This document shows positions 54,972 to 64,000 of a stretch of 64,000 bases of DNA, one piece after another. Under the pieces are notes generated by a model. It was not told where the DNA came from and ran no database searches. It saw only the letters and a list, made by a program, of their open reading frames with translations. The stretch comes from Rutpela maculata (Eukaryota; Arthropoda; Insecta; Coleoptera; Cerambycidae). Position 1 is the first letter of the stretch; every line of letters starts with the position of its first letter. The position numbers and the translations under genes were made by a program. The stretch lies in NCBI GenBank assembly GCA_936432065.2, contig OW386289.2, forward strand, positions 89,153,736 to 89,217,735, given 5' to 3'.

Positions 54972-56895
54972 GTATATTTGTTTCATTGTAAATTTCTGTT
55001 GTACTTGAATATCGTAGTTTGTTAATTAAATGAATTTTATTATTAGAGTATGGCATTGAACTATATACAAACGAGTGACCCAAAATCTCGCCCCTTTTGG
55101 GGACTTCATGAATTCGATTCAAAAGTGGTCTAAATGATAACTTATAGCGATACTTTAAAGTAGACAATATTTCGAGTTGAGCATAGTTTTTGTTTTGGAG
55201 ATATGACGAGTCGAACCTGTTAGTTGACCTGCTCAAAGCAAGACGAATCCAATATTCTTGGCAATCTCGTTCATTATGTTCAAGATTCTCAAATACGCAA
55301 AGTGTATCATTTTTTATGTAAAATCTTACGTTCTTTTCGAATTTATCATTGTATTTTATGAAAAAACGTTGTTCAAGTTAGGTATAGCCGATTTTACAGG
55401 AAAACAATCATTTTTGCTCATTCGATTAATCGGTATTTTTATTCTGGAGACTTAGCAAATCTCGATAGATGCTCCAAACCTTATATCCGACGTCCTTTGA
55501 ATTAAAAAGTAAATGTACATTTCTAAGAAAATATATGGAGTCCAGTGGGATAGGTCGGAGTGATCGGTTGTGCGTCTGAAACCCTCCCACTTAAAAACGT
55601 TAAAAACCCCGGTAAAACTGTGTTAAATTTGACAAAGCTTAGGTGAATTGTAGCTTAAGAAATCCGGATTCAACTGATGTGTTGTAACACAAGAACAAAG
55701 TTGAAATATAATTAATATTTTGAAATAACTAATACAGAGGTATTCAGTGGCAATCAGTGTGGTGCATAAAGAAATGAGCTTAAAGAAACAAATATATAAA
55801 CACGACCCAAACTCAGGCCTATAAGAGATAAGTACATCTTAGTTTATTTGTGTCTTAATGACTACAAGTGTCTGCCCATAAAACTATTGAAATGTTTAGG
55901 TCCAGACCCTTGAAGAATCGACATCTGTTGAAAAATATGACCAAATATATTGCTTTCAATCATTATAAAAATTTTCAAATGATTTAATTTAATCCGAAAT
56001 AATCAATAACGTATCGTAAAATATGGTCATATATTTCTTTCTCTCAAATAATTCTTTTTTTCATAATTATAAAAAATACTCAAACGAATTAATGCATTTG
56101 ATTATTGCGGGTTTAATTTGTGAGGTTTTTTATAATTATTAAAAGTACTCAAACGAATTTAATTTGGATTAAACCCGAAATAATCAATGAGATATTGTTG
56201 ATATACAGCGTCAAAATTGAATTCTCAGTTTCTCATAGCACTTCAATCGAGGTATGCGTGGTGCAGGCTTCTTTCAGAAAAATGGTATTTTCTAAGAAAA
56301 CATACACATACCCCGATAATCTCCTAATCATCGCAGGACCAGGTGCGTAAGCAGAGGGGCAACTACCCCCCAGACCCGGCGAGGTTTAACACTGAAAGAA
56401 ATTTCTATTATCCATAAAGAGGAATTGACTAACCCCTAAAAAATATCTGCATTAAATAGGCTCCAGCAAGACAGCTTTGTAACCACAACAAAAACGATCT
56501 TGCTAAGACGCACTTATTTACCGTTAAAAAAAGTATTTTTAATTATTTATTTGTTGCTCTAGGTTGATAGCTTTGCTATCAGGAATCAGAGCCCTATTTT
56601 AATCTTAATAAGTTCTTTGTTAGAGTTAGTAAGCTCATATTATTTACACCATTACTACCTTGCAAACAGAAAAAAAGCTTTTCCCGCTGCTAATAGGTGA
56701 CTTTTTAACCACTAATAGGCGATTTTTTAACCACTATGCAGCTTACACAGTCATGACAACAAATACTCTTTTTTGTCCTAGTAATGTCACTTTATAAGCG
56801 TTACATAAATATATACTGGATGTAGCAAAATGCTATTCTTACCATTAAAAAAAAAATTGCTACTATAGAAAGATTTTTTGCAAGGGATGTGCACG

Positions 56896-57143
56896 AGGGT
56901 GGTCCAAAAATGTCTTAATTTTTTATAGAAGATCTCGATCCCCCCAATTTGTTTCCAAATTCGAAAAAAGTAAGCACGTATTTTTTTGTTTTTCAAAATT
57001 TTGATTTTAAATGATGCCTATGGGACCATTTCAAATCAAAATTTTGAAAAACAAAAAATACGCACTTACTTTTTTCGGATTTGGAAACAAATTGGGAGGA
57101 TCAAGACCCTCTATAAAAAGTTAAGTAATTTTTGGACCACTCT
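56896..57143. mobile_element. 248-bp foldback MITE
   Basis: Arms of about 110 bp: AGGGTGGTCCAAAAATGTC / TTTTTGGACCACTCT, CCCCAATTTGTTTCCAAATT / GGAAACAAATTGGG, TTGTTTTTCAAAATTTTGAT / ATCAAAATTTTGAAAAACAA, around CCTATGGGACC. Non-coding. Confidence 0.85.
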
Positions 57144-57559
57144 AGTGTGTACATAGAGGGTGATTCAGTTTTATTACTATAATAACTTTATCCATTATTA
57201 GATGCCAACAATTTAAATTTATTTTGTACTTCTCTAGATACATGATAGAAAAAAATTTGTCTTATTGTTTTCCCGAAGATCAAAAATTGTAATGGTTATT
57301 ATTTATATTTGGCATCATATAATAGCAGTATGTTAGGCTCCATCTACTTGACTATAGTTTTTTCTATACATGATTGCTAAAATATTTTGGGAATAAATTA
57401 TCGTATATTTTCAAAAACCGCAGGCGCGGCGCGGTTGAGAATTTTTGGGATAGTGGTAATCATTTCATATGTGTTTTTACATACCAAATATTAGTTTAAA
57501 TTCGCTTTTACGCATATGCCAAAAAGAAAAGTGGGGTTTTAAGTTCCACTGTGCTTCGT

Positions 57560-58165
57560 TATGTGTTTATTTGATTCCCCCCTGGTTGCCAATCAGAACA
57601 CATTCCTGCGTACGCGCTTGCGCAGGACACATCTGGACTGAAAACAAACTTCAAGAAAAACCTAATAATGGAGTGAGAGCCGTCAACAAAAGAGAGTTGG
57701 ACCAGCGCAGCGGAGTGGAACACAAAATAGATGAATACTCCCTAAGAACAATGAACAAACTGAAGTACCAGAATCACAAACGGAGGAATCAGAAGATTCA
57801 GAAGAAGAAGAAGAAGATTTATAGAAGTAGAAAAACAAAAATAGGAGCACAAACAGCAGCGACACAATGCGGCAACATATATCACAAGAAGACCCAGAAG
57901 AGGCAGAACTCCAGAACCAAAAATACAAAAAAAAAAGGAGCTTAAACGCTCCTGAAACGCTTAAACGACACAATGCGGTAACGCATCTCACAAATACCTA
58001 CACCTCCCATCCCATATTCCTTTACCATGCGCCATGTGGCACTCGCTGCTGGCAACAAGCATGACCTTAGTCCAACCCAGCGTGGACGTAGCAGGCCCAG
58101 CTGTATAATCCTTGGGAGTGGCAGAAATGCCTACCGCACGCTGGTAAATCAATCAATCAATGTGT
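57560..58165 (+). repeat. Retroposon 3' end with AATC tail
   Basis: GC-richer than its surroundings and ending CGCACGCTGGTAAATCAATCAATCAATG, a short tandem AATC tail of the kind left by LINE target-primed insertion. An acidic coding tail (ESQTEESEDSEEEEEDL then stop, at about 57765-57820) is seen in one frame; the longest frame here, 57469-57945, is rich in Lys/Arg and has no motif. The clade is unknown. Confidence 0.4.
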
Positions 58166-59321
58166 ATTTCTAAGAAAATATATTTCAGTAATATGTAAAC
58201 CTCTTCACCACGTCACGGTACTAATCCAGGAAGAGGTTTTTTTTCTTCTTTGTTGTTTTTTTTACTTTTTATCTTTTTATAGCCTTTTTTCATTTTTTTT
58301 TTTATTCACAAATTAATTTCTGAAGCGAATCTTAATGGCAAGCATATACGAAACTATTTTCTCCAGAGAAGTCTCCTCCGCCGGCTCAGCAGCACCCGAA
58401 TTCGGCAGAGAACTGATTGCTCGCCAAGCCAAGCGACTCTTATAAGTGCTTCGTATATAAATCCATCGAGATTTGCTGTTTTCGGTAGAAAAATACCGAT
58501 TGATCAAAGATGTTTAGCAAAAATGCTAATTATTTTCTAGAGAAATATTTTGTAACTTTCTTGTACTATATTTCTGGTAGAATCTAATGAAAAATTAGAA
58601 AAGAACGGAAAATTTTACGTTAAAAATGGTACTGCTTGTATTCGTTGAGAATCTTAAGATAACGCAAGAGGTCACCGAGAATGTCGGATTCGCCTTGGCG
58701 TGGATGAATCAAATAACGCGTTTAATTCGTCATAGGTATCTCCAAAATAAAAACTATGCTCAACTTTAAATTTCACCTACTTTAAAGTATCACCATAAAT
58801 TATCATTTAGACCACTTTTAAATAAAACTGATGAGGTCCCCAAAAAGGGCGAAAAATAGGGGGTTTTTTGGGGTCACTCTTTGTGATATAAACTGCATAT
58901 GTTGTATTCCTTGGGGCAATGGGAAGTATCTGAAACTATTTTGAAGATTATACCATTTATGATTTTTTATAATAAACCGAAAATAAACGCATCCCAGCAA
59001 ACACAAGAATTGCGGCCCTTAAATGGGTCATTGTAGCCTATGCCATAAGAAAGCCTTCTTATGGCATAGGCTAACCTTTTGTGGCCCATAATAAATTATA
59101 TGCAGGCGTACCATAGCTTCATGTTGTTATGAATTGCCACATAATAACCAGAAATGGTCAATTATTGTGCAACCATAAAAAATGCTTCTTCAATTTATAC
59201 GTTGATGGTACTTTTATGGTAATATGCAGGCTAATATTTTAAATGATTACGCGCATGCGCATTTCACATAATAAAGACTTCATACACATCACCATAAATG
59301 CTGATTTTAGCATCCGAAATA

Positions 59322-59408
59322 ACGGTCACTAAGATAGCTCAGTTGGTCAGAGAATCAGTACTGTAATACGGACAACGGAGACATGCAGGTTCGAACCCCA
59401 CCGACCGC
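59322..59408 (+). repeat. tRNA-like segment (pseudo-tRNA or SINE head)
   Basis: CGGTC (59323) pairs with GACCG (59403) as a short acceptor-like stem. The A-box TAGCTCAGTTGGTC and B-box GGTTCGAACCC are both intact and spaced about 50 bp. The T-arm pairs only partly and the middle (AATCAGTACTGTAATACGGA) does not make a normal anticodon arm, so a working tRNA is unlikely. Confidence 0.5.
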
Positions 59409-59418
59409 AATTATTAGG

Positions 59419-59570
59419 TTTGTTTTGGTTTTGAGAAATAACAGTCCTCGGATGTTAGGAACATGCGCAGTTAGTAAAACAACTTGCGCAGTTACTAAAA
59501 CAGAACACGTTTTACTAACTGCGCATGCTCCTGACATCCGAGGACTCTTATTTCTCAAAACCAAAACAAA
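59419..59570. repeat. 152-bp hairpin with about 65-bp arms
   Basis: TTTGTTTTGGTTTTGAGAAA / TTTCTCAAAACCAAAACAAA, AGTCCTCGGATGT / ACATCCGAGGACT and GCGCAGTTAGTAAAAC / GTTTTACTAACTGCGC pair almost perfectly around a 20-bp loop; an extra GCGCAGTTACTAAAAC lies in the loop. It starts 10 bp after the tRNA-like segment. Confidence 0.85.
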
Positions 59571-60084
59571 TCAATTAAATGTAAGTAAAAATGTATTTAA
59601 TAACTTAATAAACATTACAATTTGCAGGCAACCCTTGTGAGTATAAATTGGAGAGCTATGGTAAACAATATTAAATATGTAAATAAAATATACGGATGAT
59701 AAACAAATTCATAGTACAATATTTATGCATTAATTATTTCATTTTTATCAAGTAAAGTACTTACATGTCAAAGTTGTACTTTTTCGTAAAAAGCGTCCTG
59801 AATAATATATCTATATAAAAAAGTAGGATGTCCATATGTCGTACTTTATGGATGTATAAATATTATTGTGCTGTTGGCAAATTGAAGGCCAGCTGCTGGC
59901 CGGTGGGACATTTCGCCAATGGTCCGCTTGTGGCTCCCCATAAAAGTACTAATTATGATAATGCTGGCGACGGTGCGTGTGACCATTTATGTGCCAATTA
60001 TGAGTGTTTGCTGGGATATTTCCCTTTCACTCTGCAAAATCTATGCTTAAATCTCCATATCAAGAACCAAATTATTCAATGAAG

Positions 60085-60720
60085 AATTATTTCAAGAGCT
60101 AAATATTTCAGATTTTTAACTTATAAAAGTATTAATATCCACACTACTTTCCAGATGAATACGTCCATCTGCAGGCCCATGATGGAATATGGTCTTAAAT
60201 ACAATATTTCTGAACTGTAAAAATATTGCAAAAAAGAACATCAAAGTTGCTGAACTGAATTTCTTCGAACTGTAACAAGAATTCATCACCCTAATAATCT
60301 CATGCATAATCCTTCCAATATTTCTCTACCAAAAATCTAAAATTATGCCAATTGAGCACAGACTCTTTGAACTGACAGGAAAATTTACAGTTCATGAAAC
60401 CAATGCTTATCAGCAGAGGGGAAAGAACTTATAAGTACGAATTCCAGAACAGTCAGTCTACAAAATATTAATCAGCATGGCACAAGACAACGACTAATAA
60501 AAAATTTTATATCACAGTTTTAAACTTTGTATTTTTACACTCACTGCATATTCATATATTGTAAATATCAAATAATGTATTATTTATTCTCTGTCACTGT
60601 TTACACATGATTTTATAACAGACTTTGTACATTCTAAAAATTATTACTGTCTGAAGGACTTGTTTCGATGGCCATTTAGTGTTTTTAGCCAATAAAGGAC
60701 ATTTATTATTATTATTATTT
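60085..60720 (+). repeat. LINE 3' end with ATT tail, abutting the last Hr38 exon
   Basis: Decayed C-terminal coding is visible (MPIEHRLFELTGKFTVHETN in one frame; NKNSSP/RIHHPNNLMHNPSN in another). The stretch then ends with the characteristic CGATGGCCATTTAGTGTTTT, TAGCCAATAAAGGACATT and an (ATT)n tract at 60703-60720. Such tails mark CR1/jockey-group 3' ends. The tract stops 24 bp before the Hr38 acceptor at 60744. Confidence 0.75.
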
Positions 60721-60744
60721 CTAAACCATCCTTATTTGTTTCAG

Positions 60745-61001
60745 AACGCCACGGTTTGAAGGAGCCTCATCGAGTTGAACAACTCCAGATGAAGATAATC
60801 TCCTCCTTAAGAGACCATGTGACGTACAATGCCGAGGCCCAAAGAAAAGCACATTATTTCAGCAGGTTGCTGGGCAAGCTCCCAGAACTACGATCACTAA
60901 GTGTACAAGGACTTCAAAGAATTTTTTATTTGAAATTAGAAGACCTAGTGCCGGCTCCTCCCCTTATAGAAAAAATGTTTGTTGCTAGCTTGCCTTTCTG
61001 A
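60745..61001 (+). CDS. Hr38: Hr38 last exon: end of ligand-binding domain and AF-2
   Basis: 84 codons plus stop (TGA 60999-61001) after acceptor TTTGTTTCAG. It completes ...LIT-ERHGLKEPHRVEQLQMKI, then ISSLRDHVTYNAEAQRKAHY, FSRLLGKLPELRSLSVQGLQ, RIFYLKLEDLVPAPPLIEKM and FVASLPF. These are helices 9-12 and the NR4A AF-2 end; the ERHGLKEP and LVPAPPLIE.MF....LPF motifs are diagnostic. With the other four exons the frame is open for 538 residues, and all four junctions keep frame and family sequence without gaps. Hr38 acts in the nucleus; in insects it is known as an activity-induced gene in neurons and as a partner of ultraspiracle in ecdysteroid responses. The mRNA end is not clear: no AATAAA was seen within 600 bp after the stop. 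Confidence 0.97.
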
Positions 61002-61477
61002 GTCGAAAGATTAGTAACTATTCCCCAACGTGATAAAATGTTCTTTGTGATTTGTTAATAGTGTCTAAGTCTACGTTTAAATTAGGGAAATTTTTTTAAA
61101 GTAGTCGAATTTTTTCAGTTTTTAGGTTTACGTTCACGTTCGCGTTCACGTTTTTTTTATGAATTATTTGTAAATCATAATGGTTTTGCCAGCAGAATTT
61201 TATTCAGCTAAGTAACATATCAACGCAATTTATATTTCTTTTATTTTCAAATTTTAAATCTGATAAGAAAATTTAGAATAATTTGTACTCGTATTTATGA
61301 AAATATTTTACATTCCAATTTAATAGTGCGGCCTAAATTGCTTATAAGTTCAATTATCCTTTGTTCTACTGTACAGGGTTTAATACGAGCATGGTATGCC
61401 CCCAATTTTTTCTTTAATTTTGCAGATAAATTATTGAACTTTGCTACATCTTCTGTAAAAACGTAATAATATACAGG
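61002..61477 (+). other. Hr38: Hr38 3' UTR (probable), extent unknown
   Basis: Sequence after the stop with a short GTTCACGTTCGCGTTCACGT repeat at 61131-61150 and no canonical AATAAA until about 61613, inside a repeat copy. The transcript end could not be placed. Confidence 0.4.
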
Positions 61478-61675
61478 ATGTCCCATTTGAAAATTAAAAG
61501 TTGGTACCACTTCCGCTGGAACCGGAAGTAGAAAAAAATTATTTTATGTGTCAAAAAGTGACGTTTATCAAGTAGAAACGATTTACCAATAATTTCAATA
61601 ATTTATTTGCAAAAATAAAGAGAAAATACCACATTCGTGTTACACCCGGTATATCTTAAAAAATATATTCGTAGG
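61478..61675 (+). mobile_element. MITE/repeat family B, copy 3
   Basis: ACAGGATGTCCCATTTGAAA, CCACTTCCGCTGGAACCGGA, AAAAAGTGACGTTTATCAAG and CATTCGTGTTACACCCGGTA; this is the fullest copy in the window. It contains an AATAAA (61613) that might serve the Hr38 transcript. Confidence 0.8.
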
Positions 61676-62041
61676 CAATTGGAAATAACAAAAATAGGCA
61701 ATTAATTTGTACCATACTGTGATTTACAATATAGTATCAAATAAATAAATAGAATTTTAAGATCTTCATTTATATTAAATGAATTTTAATGTATCATTTT
61801 CTAAATCATTCGACTACTTTTTTATTTGTTTTACTTCTTAAGAAGAAGTACCTTTCGGTGTCGCGCAGTACTTGTGTAAAACGCACTTTCAATTTGTTAT
61901 TATATGTGTGAGCATCCCATTATATGTTCTAAGATGACATACAAAAGATTACAAAGGTCGAGATAACATATATCATATTATTTATAAAATATTTTTTTAC
62001 TTCAGCATTTTTCGTCCATAAAAATTTGATTTTAAAACGAT
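61676..62041. other. No recognisable feature
   Basis: AT-rich sequence between two repeats; a short CTTCTTAAGAAG palindrome near 61837 only. Confidence 0.4.
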
Positions 62042-63430
62042 ATACAGGGTGTACCACAATTTCGTTACAAGCCATATCTCCGTTATTTGAGAAGATAGAA
62101 GAGTCCGTCAGATTACCCCCTTAAAACCATCTTGTTTCTACAACTCTTAAGAAACCGTTTTTTCAAATTGATTCCCCCCCCCCCCCCCCCCCTCTAAAAT
62201 TTTACACCGCAGTTCATGGTAATGCTGAGATAAGTATGCCATTTTTAATATTTAACAGTCACATAATAGCTATAAATAACACATTGCAAAGTAATACAAA
62301 AATTCCCACAAAACCAGAATCGGTAGTGTTGTGTGCGGAATCTTGGTGGGACTTTGGTAGAAAAACTCACATTGGCTTTTAGATCACTTTAATGAAACAG
62401 ATTTATCGAAACGAAATTTTGGAGGTTATACAGGTCGAACACAATAGTTGTACAATTTAGAATTTATGCGGTACTCTAAGAATACTTAATAATGTACGCA
62501 TCATTACCAGCGAACCAATTAGAAATTATCATGCCATAATTTTGAACCAATCGCAAGAAATTATTAAAGTTACATTTTTAAACTTGACAACTAAAAACAT
62601 TCTTGAACAATCCCACAAAACTGTAGACTTGACAAATTTACATTGTACGTAACTGAATATGTAATTCTGCAAAATTAACAAAGGAAATTGCAAAACTATA
62701 TCGCAAGACGGAATGTTGTAAGTCGACATGCACATACAGGGTATGAAGCTGAAGGGTTTACAACAGTAAAGGATTAAAAGGGAGACCTGAAATGTAGAAT
62801 TATAGCATATTTTGCTCCATCGATGCAACATTGGATTTTACTGGGAAGGCTATTAAATGTTTCTAAAACACGAGTACCTGGTGACCACCTTTTGTGACCT
62901 TTTAATAAAGCTATTAGACTATGTTCTGCACGGTCTATTAGGAAGTTTAAAGAGCGCAATTTTGATTTAAATATTTTTTGCAAATGACACTATAATGTCT
63001 AATGACCCCAAGTGAGGTCATTGACGAGAGTCATGTTGCCCTGTCGAAAGCTGAGCATTTGTTTTCTCATAATGGGCTTAGTTTAAATTTGTTTAAAATA
63101 CAAACAATGATTCTGTCCTTAAGAAATATAGTTAGATAATCCCGAAATAGTTAAATTTCTAGGTGTAAATTGTCTACTAATATCTATCTACTAAGACTAT
63201 CAGTTGACTGTGCCTCTAAACCTATACTAAAAACGGTTTATGTGCACACTATATGTCATGTGGAATTTTGGCATACGGTGTTCGATTTAAAGAAAAAAAT
63301 GTTTGGGGTGGTTTCTTGAGGGTTGTAACAATCAAGACATATCTTTCATGATCTTTTTTAGTTCATTTTTCTATCTTCTCAAATACCGGAGATGTATGGT
63401 TCGTGACCGAAATTGTGGAACACCCTGTGT
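62042..63430. mobile_element. 1.4-kb inverted-end element with a LINE piece inside
   Basis: Left end TACAGGGTGTACCACAATTT, then CCATATCTCCGTTATTTGAG AAGATAGAA; right end TTCTATCTTCTCAAATACCG GAGAT and GAAATTGTGGAACACCCTG. The left side includes a run of about 22 C (62167-62191). The inner part holds the LINE remnant at 62965-63290. Confidence 0.7.
62965..63290 (+). pseudogene. LINE reverse transcriptase remnant around the catalytic box
   Basis: Reads IFFANDTIMSND (a decayed F-A-D-D catalytic box), then HVALSKAEHLFSHNGLSLNL, KIQTMILSL, NPEIVKFLGVN with a frame change, SVDCASKPILKTVYVHTICH and VEFWHTVFD. The order matches the LINE RT palm-to-thumb region; the second Asp is in place but the first is Asn (AND for ADD). 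Several stops and frame changes. Confidence 0.7.
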
Positions 63431-64000
63431 AGAAAGGAACAAAAGTATAATATTTTCTGTAAATTAAAATTTCAGCTAAATTAATTTTTTATCCTTACCA
63501 CTTCGAAAGAGCACTTGAATAATTAGCTATTACTATTATTAGTGTTCATATGTCCATTAGAAATAATGAACTTATTCCATTCATGTACCTACACTACCTA
63601 CTACGATTAATATTAACTGTTTCTTATATTTTTATGTGAAGTAGCTAAGTTAGGCTTTCTCTGATAGACTACAGTGAAGAAGTGTAAAACTACTTTATAC
63701 ATTGTTTTTTATCGAACGCATTTTTTAAAGTTTAGCACTCATAATTTTATTCAAATATGGTGCAGACTTCCTGTACTACATTAAGGCATTTTTTTGTCAA
63801 CCTAGGAAACCTGAGAAAAATACTCGTATGCAAATACATTAAAAACTTACGTTTCAGTTTTTTTCGTGATAATTGTATATTTAAGATTATAAAGTTAGTA
63901 TAAGATAAGCTTTCGATATTTTTTGAATGTTACCACTACACAAAACGTGTGGAAATGTACTAATATATGCGATAAACCTAGTCAAGGCACACTTGTATAT
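63431..64000. other. No recognisable feature
   Basis: AT-rich sequence downstream of Hr38 with no motif-bearing frame, RNA gene or inverted repeat recognised. Confidence 0.4.

Larger units (their letters stand above)
55060..58890. repeat. 3.8-kb unit bounded by about 430-bp inverted repeats
   Basis: 55060-55480 and 58430-58890 are diverged reverse complements: GAGTGACCC / GGGTCACTC, CCCTTTTTGGGGAC, AAAAGTGGTCTAAATGATAA, TACTTTAAAGTA, GAGCATAGTTTTTGTTTTGGAGATA, TTCTTTTC.AATTT.TCATT and AATCGGTATTTTT, AGCAAATCTCGAT. The interior includes a small foldback (56896-57143), a retroposon tail (57560-58165) and unassigned AT-rich DNA with no transposase. Confidence 0.65.
58993..60018. mobile_element. 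Element with CCCAGCAAACA inverted ends
   Basis: Starts CCCAGCAAACACAAGAATTG and ends TGAGTGTTTGCTGGG. Shortly inside the left end is a hairpin, GCCTATGCCATAAGAAAGCC TTCTTATGGCATAGGC (59027-59072). The interior carries a tRNA-like segment and a 150-bp hairpin. The end motif resembles CCCAAGCAGCA of the recombinase-bearing unit at 4686-7763. No target duplication beyond AT was seen. Confidence 0.55.
28001..60744 (+). other. Hr38: Hr38 intron D (32.7 kb), mobile-element-rich
   Basis: Starts GTAAGT (28001) and ends TATTTGTTTCAG (60744). It makes up half of the window and contains nearly all the large inverted repeats. Sub-stretches with nothing recognised: 28310-28690, 32410-32850, 33020-33945, 34095-34700, 36905-37325, 37755-39380, 45420-47170, 50975-51340 and 53585-54150. 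No second gene was recognised inside. Confidence 0.85.

Noticed and set aside
57469..57945. 158-codon plus-strand frame
   Set aside because: Lys/Arg/Gln-rich translation of an A-rich repeat with no domain; ends in an A run, next to a retroposon tail.
61295..61510. 71-codon minus-strand frame
   Set aside because: Runs into repeat family B and shares its sequence with non-coding copies.

Overview
The window is AT-rich, intron-dominated animal DNA, almost certainly from an insect. The only host gene I can support is the NR4A-family orphan nuclear receptor Hr38 (the DHR38/NGFI-B orthologue) on the + strand. Five coding exons join with matching splice phases at 8191-8692, 14640-14916, 16665-17054, 27810-28000 and 60745-61001. 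Together they give a 538-residue open peptide: an N-terminal activation region, the two-zinc-finger DNA-binding domain, the C-terminal extension, and a complete ligand-binding domain ending in the NR4A helix 12. The true start codon lies upstream of 8191. A CG-containing segment at about 3340-3825 looks like a promoter plus 5' exon, and one short in-frame start exon there is a tentative candidate.

Everything else is introns filled with mobile DNA, much of it nested. Supported DNA transposons are: a non-autonomous Transib (3926-4621, heptamer-like CACAGTG ends, CGCCG target duplication) inside a SINE relic; a tyrosine-recombinase (Crypton-like) pseudogene inside a unit with short inverted ends (4686-7763); two hAT elements with perfect 8-bp duplications (23404-24040 and 48184-49521); a third 8-bp-duplication element with a THAP-like remnant (49692-50426); two PIF/Harbinger-like elements (31010-31685 and 44695-45412, the second with an open MADF frame); a piggyBac-like MITE (54157-54543); and several MITEs with GGGTGTCC-type ends. 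Retroelements include fragments of at least five LINEs (1238-1471, 11150-12795, 31810-32410, 35140-36900, 60085-60720, plus a piece at 62965-63290), a SINE with a 5S-rRNA-like head (25930-26300) and three tRNA-like segments.

The most striking structural theme is inverted repetition at every scale: foldbacks with 0.2-1 kb arms at 9.1, 20-22.6, 28.7-30.8, 39.4-44.5, 41.1-43.0, 51.3-53.6 and 55.1-58.9 kb, and a set of 60-150 bp GC-cored hairpins at 33.9, 43.0, 43.2, 44.1 and 50.8 kb. Most lie in the 32.7-kb last intron of Hr38, so a single Hr38 pre-mRNA would carry many long double-stranded segments. Mobile elements also come within about 25-40 bp of three Hr38 splice sites.

Limits: copies were aligned by eye, so element edges without a target duplication are approximate, and superfamily names rest on end motifs, duplication length and short protein motifs rather than on database searches.
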